Shown here: positions 1 to 7,665 of the stretch, piece by piece
Layout: every line of letters starts with the position of its first letter
Numbering within the stretch: the stretch's first letter is position 1
Assembly: GCF_001049735.1 (NCBI RefSeq)
Contig: NZ_CVPC01000010.1
Coordinates: 9,659 to 73,658, forward strand
Direction: 5' to 3'
Length of the DNA: 64,000 nucleotides
Origin: Nereida ignava
Lineage (GTDB): Bacteria > Pseudomonadota > Alphaproteobacteria > Rhodobacterales > Rhodobacteraceae
Made by a program: the position numbers and the translations under genes
Notes under the pieces: model-generated
Seen by the model: the letters and a program-made list of their open reading frames with translations, nothing else
What the model was told of the DNA's origin: nothing
Databases searched by the model: none

Positions 1-765
1 CCCCGCCTGTTCCGGCTGACCGAAGATGCTGCGGTGATCAACCGTTTTGGCTTTAACAATGACGGCATGGACGCCATCGCAACCCGACTGGCCGCGCGCA
101 AAACCACAACGGATGGCGCAATCCCTGTGGGCCTAAACCTTGGCGCTAACAAAGACAGCACGGACCGCGCAGCAGATTTCGCTACCGTGATGGAGCGGGT
201 CCGCGACGTGGTTGATTTTGCCACCGTGAACGTCTCAAGCCCCAACACCGAGAAGCTACGTGACCTGCAAGGCAAAGCGGCCCTGGCCGAATTGCTGGCG
301 GGCGTAATGGCGGTGCGTGGCACAACGCCCGTGTTCCTCAAAATTGCGCCGGACCTCAGCGATGCAGACATTGCGGATGTGGCGGACGTGGCAAATGACG
401 CGGGCCTTGATGCAATCATCGCCACCAACACCACCCTGCGCCGTGATGGGCTTAATTCGGCACACGCAAATGAAGCGGGCGGGCTGTCGGGCCAACCCCT
501 CTTCGAGATGTCGACGCGTGTTTTGGCGCGGCTCTCTGGTCTGACGGATATCCCGCTTATTGGTGTGGGCGGCGTGGCGACAGCGGCACAGGCCTATGCC
601 AAAATCAAAGCGGGCGCCTCTGCGGTGCAGCTCTATTCAGGTTTGGTTTATGGCGGCCTTTCGTTGGTACGTGACCTTGCAAACGGGGTGGATACGCTTT
701 TGCGCCAGGACGGGTTCGACAACGTCAAAGACGCTGTTGGCACAGACCGCGACCGCTGGCTTTGA
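1..765 (+). CDS. pyrD: Dihydroorotate dehydrogenase (quinone), 3' part
   Basis: Class 2 dihydroorotate dehydrogenase, the membrane-associated FMN enzyme that oxidises dihydroorotate to orotate with quinone as acceptor in pyrimidine synthesis. The frame is open from the first base, so the N-terminal part lies outside the window and 254 residues remain. Family motifs seen in order are [63 protein letters not shown] and [15 protein letters not shown], the last two belonging to the FMN phosphate site. The stop codon directly abuts the stop codon of the convergent MATE gene, with no spacer, so no separate terminator is visible. Identification is firm; only the start is missing. Confidence 0.96.
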   Translation, partial: PRLFRLTEDAAVINRFGFNNDGMDAIATRLAARKTTTDGAIPVGLNLGANKDSTDRAADFATVMERVRDVVDFATVNVSSPNTEKLRDLQGKAALAELLAGVMAVRGTTPVFLKIAPDLSDADIADVADVANDAGLDAIIATNTTLRRDGLNSAHANEAGGLSGQPLFEMSTRVLARLSGLTDIPLIGVGGVATAAQAYAKIKAGASAVQLYSGLVYGGLSLVRDLANGVDTLLRQDGFDNVKDAVGTDRDRWL

Positions 766-2124
766 TCAGCGCGCCGCGGCCCGCTCAAGGGCCGGATACC
801 TAAGACCCAACGTAATGCCGCGCGCCACAAAACTCAGCAGCAAACATAGCCACAAGCCGTGATTGCCAAGGGTCGGCAACAACACCACCGCACCGGCAAA
901 ATAAATCAGCGCCGAGACCAGCATCATGTCGCGCATATCGCGGCTGCGGGTGGCCCCGATGAAAATGCCGTCCAACATCCATGACGCGGTACCAAGCAGG
1001 GGGGCGGCGACCATATAGGGCAAATATTCCCGCGCCGCTGCGCGCACATCGGGCGCCGTGGTCATCACATCAATCACAGCCCCACCAGCCAGCGCAAAAG
1101 CCAGCGCCAACACCGCGCAAATGCCCAACCCCCATCCGCTTGTCAAAATGGCCCCGCGCCGCAACCGCGCCGGATCGCGCGCGCCCATCGCACGGCCCAC
1201 GATCGCCTCGGCGGCAAAGGCAAATCCGTCCATCGCGTAGGCCGTCACATATAAGAACTGCAACAGGATTTGGTTCGCCGCCAAATCCACATCGCCCATT
1301 CCCGATCCGAAAAACAGAAAAGACACAAAAATTGCCTGCAACAATACTGACCGGATCATAATATCTGTGTTGACGGACATCATATTAACCAAGCGCGCTT
1401 TATCAAAAACCCTCGCCACGCTGCGCCAATAGGGCCCCAAAAACACCCCGCGGCACAGCCACAACCCAAAGGCCAGCCCAGACCACTCGGCAAACACCGT
1501 GGCCCACGCCACGCCGCTTACACCCCAGCCAAGTTTCAGCCCCAACAGCACGCTTAACCCCATGTTAGCAAGGTTCACCAAAAGCTGAATGGCAAACACG
1601 CCCATGGTGTTTTCGCGCCCCACCAACCAACCGGTAATGCCGTAAAGCGCGATGGCCGCAGGCGCGGACCAGACACGGATGCTCATGTATTCGCGGGCCA
1701 AGCCCTCAACCTGCGGACTGGCAGGCGAAATCATGAACGCCCCAGCAAAAAGGGCCACTTGGGCGGCAATAATCACCATGCCGGCCCCAATCCCAATCAG
1801 CATCGCCCGCGAGAGCAGCGCCGCCATCTCGCCTTCGTCGCGTGCACCGGCGGCCTGCGCCGTCAGACCCGCTGTGCCCATGCGCAAGAACCCGAAAACC
1901 CAGTAAATCGCACTCAGAATAATCGCGCCGATCCCCACCGCCCCGATGGGCACAGGATCACCAATTTGCCCCACAACGCCCGTATCAACAGCGCCCAAAA
2001 TCGGCACCGTGGCGTTGGACAACACAATCGGCAGCGCGATGTGCAGCACACGTTTATGGGTCAAAGGACCAGCGGCTGCATCCTTGGTTGGCTGCGTTTT
2101 GGGATCAGGCGCTTGGGTACTCAC
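766..2124 (-). CDS. MATE family efflux transporter (DinF/NorM type)
   Basis: Inner-membrane multidrug and toxin extrusion transporter of 452 residues, the normal length for the family, with about twelve hydrophobic segments and the N-terminal pattern HIALPIVLSNATVPILGAVD seen at the start of MATE proteins. Export would be driven by a proton or sodium gradient; the substrate cannot be read from the sequence. The start is a GTG at 2122-2124, chosen because it overlaps the stop of the upstream thioesterase gene by four bases (GTGA), which suggests translational coupling. It is the last gene of a three-gene minus-strand unit with two hotdog thioesterases. The closest family resemblance is to DinF-like proteins common in Rhodobacterales. 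Confidence 0.9.
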   Translation of the reverse strand: MSTQAPDPKTQPTKDAAAGPLTHKRVLHIALPIVLSNATVPILGAVDTGVVGQIGDPVPIGAVGIGAIILSAIYWVFGFLRMGTAGLTAQAAGARDEGEMAALLSRAMLIGIGAGMVIIAAQVALFAGAFMISPASPQVEGLAREYMSIRVWSAPAAIALYGITGWLVGRENTMGVFAIQLLVNLANMGLSVLLGLKLGWGVSGVAWATVFAEWSGLAFGLWLCRGVFLGPYWRSVARVFDKARLVNMMSVNTDIMIRSVLLQAIFVSFLFFGSGMGDVDLAANQILLQFLYVTAYAMDGFAFAAEAIVGRAMGARDPARLRRGAILTSGWGLGICAVLALAFALAGGAVIDVMTTAPDVRAAAREYLPYMVAAPLLGTASWMLDGIFIGATRSRDMRDMMLVSALIYFAGAVVLLPTLGNHGLWLCLLLSFVARGITLGLRYPALERAAAR

Positions 2125-2678
2125 CCGCGATCACGCGCGGCTGCATCCGCACCATCATTTTGCTCTGGCATCACGAAATGCCCCGTCCCTTGGGCGAAAA
2201 GCTTGCTGCGGTTGTCTTGCCACGCCTCAACATGCACAGAGGCAAACCGCCGCCCCGACCGGTTGATCCGCGCCCGTGCATAGGCATCGCGGGGCAAGCC
2301 CGAACGCAGGTAATCCACAGTAAAATCAATCGTCTTGGGCAAGCGCGGCAGGCTCTCGGGTGTCATCGTCTCAACGTCCAGCGCACCGCTTTCCACGTCG
2401 CTCCAGACCCGTGCCCAGCCCAGCTCAATGATCGCCGCTGTTTCCAGAAAAGCCGCCGTTGCCCCGCCGTGTATCGCAGGCAAAAGCGGATTACCGATCA
2501 ACTTGGGATCATAACGCAGCGTCGCCGTCAGCTCATCACCGCGCCGGTCAAATTCAATGCCCAAAAACTGCACATAGGGAATGCCCGACACCAACGCCTG
2601 AAGCGCGCGGTCACGACGCTGTTTGACCACCTGAACCGGTTCGGGCGCGGGGCGGGTGTTTTTGTCAGACGCGCTCAT
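2121..2678 (-). CDS. PaaI-type hotdog thioesterase (second of pair)
   Basis: Hotdog-fold acyl-CoA thioesterase of 185 residues, expected to hydrolyse an acyl- or aryl-CoA. The diagnostic stretch AIHGGATAAFLETAA matches the helix and catalytic region of the PaaI/4HBT family, followed by TIDFTVDYLRSG and a beta-rich C-terminus. The ATG at 2676-2678 is preferred over a longer upstream frame because it overlaps the stop of the preceding thioesterase by four bases (ATGA). An unusual feature is about 30 residues inserted between the HGG helix and the TIDF strand (SDVESGALDVETMTPESL), longer than in its neighbour. Two tandem thioesterases with overlapping ends suggest a duplicated pair or a functional heteromer. 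The substrate is unknown. Confidence 0.85.
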   Translation of the reverse strand: MSASDKNTRPAPEPVQVVKQRRDRALQALVSGIPYVQFLGIEFDRRGDELTATLRYDPKLIGNPLLPAIHGGATAAFLETAAIIELGWARVWSDVESGALDVETMTPESLPRLPKTIDFTVDYLRSGLPRDAYARARINRSGRRFASVHVEAWQDNRSKLFAQGTGHFVMPEQNDGADAAARDRG

Positions 2679-3115
2679 TTCGCAAACTCCACCGTAAAGG
2701 CACCAGTTGCCGTGGCTACGGGCCGCCCCGTGTCTTCGTCCATCGCCGTGGCCCGCACGAACGCGACGGACCGCGTGACGTGATAGCATTCCGCCCGCGC
2801 TGTAATGGTCTGACCTGGCGTGGCCGCGCGCATATAATCGATACGCAAATCAATGGTCGCCGTCCCAATGGGCCCCGCGTCATGGCACAGCACCGCAGCC
2901 CCACCGCACGTATCCATCAACGCCGACACGGCGCCCCCATGGATCACCCCTGTCGCAGGGTCCCCCACCAGTTTTTTGTCATATGGCATGGTGATTTCGG
3001 CAACCCCTCCGGACACGCTTTGCACCTGCATACCCAAGGCAGTCGAATGTGGAATCGCCGCGATAAATTGTGCAGCAATCCGCGCTTGGCGGTCAGCATT
3101 TTCAGAGGTGGTCAT
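2675..3115 (-). CDS. PaaI-type hotdog thioesterase (first of pair)
   Basis: Hotdog-fold thioesterase of 146 residues, typical PaaI length. Motifs are GVIHGGAVSALMDTCGG (acyl-binding helix with the catalytic acid D) and TIDLRIDYMRAATPG, which is the standard second strand pattern. It is the first gene of the minus-strand unit that continues with a second thioesterase and a MATE exporter, each joined by four-base overlaps. It is divergent from the first MerR gene across 196 bases, so the regulator at 3312 is a possible controller. The family releases CoA from aromatic or medium-chain acyl-CoA thioesters that build up during catabolism; the exact substrate is not visible here. Confidence 0.88.
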   Translation of the reverse strand: MTTSENADRQARIAAQFIAAIPHSTALGMQVQSVSGGVAEITMPYDKKLVGDPATGVIHGGAVSALMDTCGGAAVLCHDAGPIGTATIDLRIDYMRAATPGQTITARAECYHVTRSVAFVRATAMDEDTGRPVATATGAFTVEFAK

Positions 3116-3311
3116 CTTAGCGGTTCTCCGTCAGTGCGCATCACAAAGCGCGGTGCAGCGGGCACAAAATTATGCAGACCCACGCATACGCAACATTCAC
3201 CTGCCAAACACCTTGTGCAAGTCTATTTCGTGATGCGCCACCGGCGAAGCGGTTGCAAGACGCCCCCGACTTGCCGTAAAGTCAGTATAGATTTTCAGGA
3301 GTATTTGCCCC

Positions 3312-3686
3312 GTGAACATGACCGAAGACCTCAGCTTCAAAGAGATGTGTACCCGGTTTGACGTCACGCCGCGCACCCTGCGCTATTACGAATACATTGA
3401 ACTTCTGACCCCCCGCAAAGAAGGCCGCGCGCGTTTTTACAGTACCCGTGAATGTGCCCGCATGACGCTTATTTTGCGAGGTCGCCGCTTTGGTTTCCCG
3501 CTTGAAGATATCCGTCAGTGGCTGTTGATCTATGATCATGAGGGTACAGAGACTCAGATGCGCGCATGGGTTGAATTGGCTGATGTGCAACTGGCCGAAC
3601 TGGAAGAACAGCAGCGTCAATTGGTTGAAACCACCGAAGAATTGCGCCGCCTGCGCGATCTGACAGCAGATGAACTGTCGTCCTGA
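3312..3686 (+). CDS. MerR family transcriptional regulator
   Basis: DNA-binding regulator of 124 residues. The N-terminal winged helix shows FKEMCTRFDVTPRTLRYYEY, then RARFYSTRECARMTLILRGR, and the C-terminal half is a coiled coil (LAELEEQQRQLVETTEELRR) that dimerises the protein. No cysteine cluster for metal sensing is present, so it is not a CueR/MerR metal sensor. The GTG at 3312 lies ten bases after AGGAG (3297-3301) and is preferred; an ATG two codons later is the alternative. It is closely related to the next MerR gene, so the two look like paralogues flanking the control region of thioesterase and beta-oxidation genes. Effector unknown; an acyl-CoA is plausible by analogy with LiuR. 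Confidence 0.88.
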   Translation: MNMTEDLSFKEMCTRFDVTPRTLRYYEYIELLTPRKEGRARFYSTRECARMTLILRGRRFGFPLEDIRQWLLIYDHEGTETQMRAWVELADVQLAELEEQQRQLVETTEELRRLRDLTADELSS

Positions 3687-3830
3687 GCGCACCTGCTTGG
3701 CCACGAAAAAATCCCAATAAACATAGCAATTTTTTGCTGATTTCAGGGGGCTTTAGGCCACGGAAATTGGTTAATAATTCACGTTTGATTCACGAGTTGT
3801 TTACCTTACGAAAAGTGACGCGGCGTTACA

Positions 3831-3846
3831 TTTACGTTAACGTCAA
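3831..3846. promoter_or_regulatory. Candidate MerR/LiuR-type operator
   Basis: The sequence TTTACGTTAACGTCAA contains a perfect ten-base palindrome ACGTTAACGT at 3834-3843, about 24 bases before the start of the second MerR gene. It resembles the palindromic ACGT-spaced sites described for LiuR, a MerR-family regulator of branched-chain amino acid and fatty acid catabolism in proteobacteria. The adjacent gene encodes a LiuR-like protein, so autoregulation is likely. Binding is inferred, not shown. Confidence 0.5.
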
Positions 3847-3866
3847 CTGTTTGCTAGCACTTGGGC

Positions 3867-4337
3867 ATGACACATGTAGACACCCCCCAAATCACGTCGG
3901 CGCACAGCTCTGCGGGCGCCACCACGCCGGATGATCTTTTCGTCACGGACCGCATGATGAGCATCCGTGAAATGTGCGAGGCATTCGACGTCACCGCCCG
4001 CACGTTGCGCTTTTATGAGGCCAAGGAACTGCTGTTCCCGATCCGCGAAGGCCAGCGCCGCCTTTTCACCAAACGTGACCGCGCGCGGCTCAAGCTAATT
4101 TTGCGCGGCAAACGCTTTGGGTTCAGTCTTGAGGACATCCGCCAGTTGCTTGATCTGTATGACATGGGCGACCAGCAGCAGACCCAGCTAAAGCGCACCT
4201 ATCAGATTGCCCAAGACCGCCTGAACGCAATGATTGCCCAGCGCGATGAACTGACCGAGGCGATCGAAGACCTCAAAGAACAACTTGCGTGGGGGGCCGA
4301 AATTATCGCCCGCAACGCAAACGACACACCTAACTAA
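3867..4337 (+). CDS. MerR family regulator, LiuR-like
   Basis: Regulator of 156 residues (ATG at 3867; a TTG two codons upstream would add two residues). After about 30 poorly conserved residues comes the winged helix IREMCEAFDVTARTLRFYEA, then RRLFTKRDRARLKLILRGKR and FGFSLEDIRQLLDLYD, a pattern close to LiuR and related MerR activators of acyl-CoA catabolism, and a C-terminal dimer helix. A palindromic ACGTTAACGT site precedes it. It lies 27 bases upstream of the acyl-CoA dehydrogenase gene on the same strand and is probably co-transcribed, so control of the beta-oxidation genes at 4365-9861 and of itself is the simplest reading. Assignment to LiuR itself is by resemblance only. Confidence 0.85.
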   Translation: MTHVDTPQITSAHSSAGATTPDDLFVTDRMMSIREMCEAFDVTARTLRFYEAKELLFPIREGQRRLFTKRDRARLKLILRGKRFGFSLEDIRQLLDLYDMGDQQQTQLKRTYQIAQDRLNAMIAQRDELTEAIEDLKEQLAWGAEIIARNANDTPN

Positions 4338-4364
4338 AAAGTACCGATCAGGGAGAGATCCGTT

Positions 4365-6143
4365 ATGCCACATTACACCGCCCCCACCAAAGACATGGCG
4401 TTTGTGCTTCACGAGACACTGCGCATTTCCGAGCTTAGCACACGCGGCTACGCTGACCTTGATGCAGATTTCACCAGCGCCGTTCTGGAAGAAGCAGGCA
4501 AACTGGCGATGGACGTCACAGCACCACTGAACCCCGTTGGCGATGAGCAAGGCTGCACCCTTGAAAACGGCGTTGTGCGCACCCCTGACGGGTTCAAAGA
4601 AGCGTTCGAAACCGTGGCCGAGGGTGGATGGATGGGCCTTGATATGCCCGAGGAATACGGCGGCCAAGGCATGCCTTACATTGTGCAAACCGCCGTGGGT
4701 GAGATGTTCAGCTCTGCAAACATGGCCTTCAACATGTACCAAGGCTTGGCCCACGGGGCGATGTCGGCGATCGTGGCGCACGGCACGGATGCGCAAAAAC
4801 AAACCTATCTGCCCAACATGATCGCGGGCAAATGGGGCGGTACCATGAACCTGACCGAACCCCACTGCGGCACGGACCTTGGCCTGATGCGCACCAAAGC
4901 CGCCCCCCAAGAGGACGGAAGCTACAAAATTAGCGGTCAAAAGATTTGGATCTCAGCCGGTGAGCACGACATGGTCGACAACATCGTGCATCTGGTTTTG
5001 GCCAAAATTCCGGGCGAGCCGGATGATATCAAAGGCGTGTCTTTGTTCATCGTGCCAAAGTTTTTGGTCAATGAAGATGGCAGCTTGGGCGCGCGCAATG
5101 ATCTGTCTTGCGGCGGGTTGGAAAAGAAAATGGGCATCCACGGCAATGCCACCTGCGTGATGAACTATGACGGGGCGACGGGCTACCTGATTGGCGAGAA
5201 AAATAAAGGTATGCGCGCAATGTTCACCATGATGAACGAAGCGCGCATCGGCGTTGGCCTGCAAGGCTATGCGCAGGGTGTTGTGGCCTATCAAAACGCT
5301 GCTGCTTTTGCCCAGGACCGTCTTCAGGGCCGCGATGTCACAGGTGCCAAAGCGCCTGAAAAGCCCGCAGACCCGATCATTGTGCACCCTGATGTGCGCC
5401 GCAACTTGATGGAGCAAAAGGCCTTTGTTGAGGGCGCGCGCGCGTTCACGTTCTGGGGCGCTACGATGATTGACCAAGCCGTGCGCGAGGATGATGCCGA
5501 GGCCGAGGCGATGATCTCGCTGTTGACCCCCATCATCAAAGGGTTCCTGACGGACAAAGGATTTGAAACCGCCGTTAACGCGCAACAGACCCTTGGCGGC
5601 AGCGGTTTCACCCGCGAGTGGGGCCTTGAGCAGTTTGTACGCGATGCGCGCATCACCATGATCTATGAGGGCACCAACGGCGTGCAGTCCCTTGATCTGG
5701 TGGGGCGCAAACTTGGACTGAATGGTGGTAAAACCGTTATGGCGTTCTTCGAGTTGGTGAAGTCTTTCATCAAAGACAACACCGAACACGAGGCGCTGAA
5801 CACCCACTTCCTGACACCCCTGAAAGCCGCATCAAAAGACCTGCAGGCGGCGGGGATGTATTTCATGCAAAACGGGATGAAGAACCCCAATAACGCACTG
5901 TCAGGAAGCTATGACTTCATGCACTTGTTCGGTCAGGTCTGCATGGGGCTGGTCTGGGCCAAAATGGGCAAAGCGGCCTATGCGGCTCTGGATGCCGGCG
6001 CCTCAGACACAGGATTTTACGAGGCCAAAATCGCCACTGGTAAATATTACATGGCGCGATGCTTGCCGATCACAGCAACCCATTTGGCACGTATCGAAAG
6101 CGGTGCGGACACTGTCATGGCCCTTGAAGCCGAACAGTTCTGA
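4365..6143 (+). CDS. Acyl-CoA dehydrogenase, long form (DmdC/FadE-like)
   Basis: FAD-dependent acyl-CoA dehydrogenase of 592 residues, first step of beta-oxidation. This length is the long subfamily that carries an extra C-terminal domain and includes 3-methylmercaptopropionyl-CoA dehydrogenase DmdC. Visible are [13 protein letters not shown], the FAD/substrate region [12 protein letters not shown] and [24 protein letters not shown], and [13 protein letters not shown], where Glu435 is the expected catalytic base. The start ATG at 4365 follows a GGGAGAGA Shine-Dalgarno. Thiolase and FadB-type genes follow on the same strand, so fatty acyl-CoA is the most likely substrate; methylmercaptopropionyl-CoA is an alternative that sequence alone cannot exclude. 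Confidence 0.9.
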   Translation: MPHYTAPTKDMAFVLHETLRISELSTRGYADLDADFTSAVLEEAGKLAMDVTAPLNPVGDEQGCTLENGVVRTPDGFKEAFETVAEGGWMGLDMPEEYGGQGMPYIVQTAVGEMFSSANMAFNMYQGLAHGAMSAIVAHGTDAQKQTYLPNMIAGKWGGTMNLTEPHCGTDLGLMRTKAAPQEDGSYKISGQKIWISAGEHDMVDNIVHLVLAKIPGEPDDIKGVSLFIVPKFLVNEDGSLGARNDLSCGGLEKKMGIHGNATCVMNYDGATGYLIGEKNKGMRAMFTMMNEARIGVGLQGYAQGVVAYQNAAAFAQDRLQGRDVTGAKAPEKPADPIIVHPDVRRNLMEQKAFVEGARAFTFWGATMIDQAVREDDAEAEAMISLLTPIIKGFLTDKGFETAVNAQQTLGGSGFTREWGLEQFVRDARITMIYEGTNGVQSLDLVGRKLGLNGGKTVMAFFELVKSFIKDNTEHEALNTHFLTPLKAASKDLQAAGMYFMQNGMKNPNNALSGSYDFMHLFGQVCMGLVWAKMGKAAYAALDAGASDTGFYEAKIATGKYYMARCLPITATHLARIESGADTVMALEAEQF

Positions 6144-6166
6144 ACCACCCCTTGCCGGAGCAGCAG

Positions 6167-6415
6167 ATGTCAGGATTTGAGTATTTCAACCAAAGCGAAG
6201 TGGAAGCCCCAATGCGCGCTGCAGCACACGTTGGGGACTTCGCTTTGGACGGTCATCGGCTCTCCAGCCTGTACCGCGCCGCAAGCATTAGCACCTCTTG
6301 GTTAAACCCAAATAACAGCCAAGCAGATTATGCTTCGCTTTGGGCCAAATACTCATATCCCGCCGGCATCCCCTGCCCCACCTTCACGTTTGACGCGACG
6401 CAATTTGCCCGCTGA
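6167..6415 (+). CDS. Possible small ORF in the acd-thiolase spacer
   Basis: An 82-codon frame starting MSGFEYFNQ, with GGAG six bases before its ATG and a stop 26 bases before the thiolase start. I recognise no family, signal peptide or membrane segment. The frame overlaps strong inverted repeats at 6190-6248 and 6333-6343, and its composition is unlike the flanking enzymes, so the sequence may act as RNA rather than protein. It is listed because it has a plausible ribosome site and fills a spacer that is otherwise long for this operon. Confidence 0.3.
   Translation: MSGFEYFNQSEVEAPMRAAAHVGDFALDGHRLSSLYRAASISTSWLNPNNSQADYASLWAKYSYPAGIPCPTFTFDATQFAR
6190..6248 (+). repeat. Strong inverted repeat (hairpin) between acd and thiolase
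   Basis: A perfect 12-base inverted repeat: CCAAAGCGAAGT at 6190-6201 pairs with ACTTCGCTTTGG at 6237-6248. A second inner stem CCCCAA (6207-6212) with TTGGGG (6231-6236) stacks directly on it, leaving a five-base bulge and an 18-base loop. There is no following T run, so it is not a standard rho-independent terminator. It may protect or process the polycistronic mRNA, or attenuate it. Confidence 0.75.
6333..6343 (+). repeat. Second copy of the right hairpin arm
   Basis: CTTCGCTTTGG at 6333-6343 repeats eleven bases of the right arm at 6238-6248. It could therefore pair with the left arm at 6190-6200 in place of the nearer copy, giving two mutually exclusive structures upstream of the thiolase ribosome site. 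Confidence 0.6.
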
Positions 6416-6441
6416 CCCCGCTCAACAAGGAGACTACCCTC

Positions 6442-7653
6442 ATGTCTGAAGCCTATATTTATGACGCTGTTCGCACGCCGCGCGGAAAGGGCCGCAAAGA
6501 CGGCTCGCTGCACGAAGTCACATCCGTGCGCCTGTCTGCCCAAATCCTCAATGCGCTGAAGTCACGCAACGATCTAAACGGTCACGCCGTTGAAGACGTG
6601 ATCTGGGGCAATGTGACCCAAGTCATGGAACAGGGTGGCTGTCTTGCGCGTACGGCCGTGCTGGCTTCGGACCTTGATCAGTCAATCCCCGGTCTTGCGA
6701 TCAACCGGTTTTGCGCCTCTGGCATGGAAGCGGTGAACCTTGCTGCCAACCAGATCAAAGGCGGAGCTGGTGACGCGTATATCGCAGGCGGCGTTGAGAT
6801 GATGGGCCGTGTTGCCATGGGCAGTGACGGGGCGGCCATCGCCGTTGATCCATCTGTTGCGATGGACACGTATTTTGTCCCCCAAGGCATCTCTGCCGAT
6901 ATTATCGCCACTGAGTACGGCTTCAGCCGCACCGATGCGGATGAGCTGGCCGTGAAATCACAACAACGCGCCAAAGCCGCGTGGGATGACAACCGTTTCG
7001 CCAATTCCATGATCACTGTGCGCGATCAAAACGGTCTCGATATTCTGGCCCACGATGAATACATGCGCCCTCAAACGGATATGCAGTCACTGGGCGGTTT
7101 GAACCCCGCGTTTCAGGCCATGGGCGAGGTCATGCCCGGCTTTGATAAAGTTGCGCTGCTGAAGTATCCGCACCTCGAAAAGATCAACCACATCCACCAT
7201 GCGGGTAACTCGTCAGGCATCGTTGATGGAGCAGCGGGCGTTCTGATCGGCTCAAAGGCATTTGGCGAAAAGCACGGGCTGAAGCCGCGCGCCCGCATCC
7301 GCCAGACGGCCAAAATTGGCACCGACCCCACCATCATGCTGACCGGCCCTGTGCCCGTTACTGAAAAGATCCTCGCGGATGCGGGCATGTCGATCAAAGA
7401 CATCGATCTGTTTGAGGTAAACGAAGCATTCGCCTCGGTTGTGCTGCGCTTTATGCAGGCCTTTGATGTGGACGATAGCGTGGTCAACGTGAACGGCGGG
7501 TCTATCGCCATGGGGCACCCCCTTGGGGCGACCGGCGCAATCATCATCGGCACTTTGCTTGATGAGATGGAGCGTGCAGACAAAGAAGTTGGCTTGGCCA
7601 CTTTGTGCATCGCCTCTGGCATGGGTGCCGCAACAATCATCGAACGCGTGTAA
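6442..7653 (+). CDS. fadA: Acetyl-CoA C-acyltransferase (thiolase)
   Basis: Thiolase of 403 residues that cleaves 3-ketoacyl-CoA with CoA to acetyl-CoA and a shortened acyl-CoA, the last step of beta-oxidation. The acyl-accepting cysteine is Cys91 in NRFCASGMEAVN; FEVNEAFA and GGSIAMGHPLGATGA supply the asparagine and histidine, and Cys389 in CIASGMGAA is the second catalytic cysteine. Length and start (AAGGAG before ATG) are normal. It sits 12 bases before the FadB-type gene, consistent with a two-subunit fatty acid oxidation complex. Biosynthetic acetoacetyl-CoA thiolase is a less likely alternative because of this context. Confidence 0.93.
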   Translation: MSEAYIYDAVRTPRGKGRKDGSLHEVTSVRLSAQILNALKSRNDLNGHAVEDVIWGNVTQVMEQGGCLARTAVLASDLDQSIPGLAINRFCASGMEAVNLAANQIKGGAGDAYIAGGVEMMGRVAMGSDGAAIAVDPSVAMDTYFVPQGISADIIATEYGFSRTDADELAVKSQQRAKAAWDDNRFANSMITVRDQNGLDILAHDEYMRPQTDMQSLGGLNPAFQAMGEVMPGFDKVALLKYPHLEKINHIHHAGNSSGIVDGAAGVLIGSKAFGEKHGLKPRARIRQTAKIGTDPTIMLTGPVPVTEKILADAGMSIKDIDLFEVNEAFASVVLRFMQAFDVDDSVVNVNGGSIAMGHPLGATGAIIIGTLLDEMERADKEVGLATLCIASGMGAATIIERV

Positions 7654-7665
7654 GGAGCCATTGAT

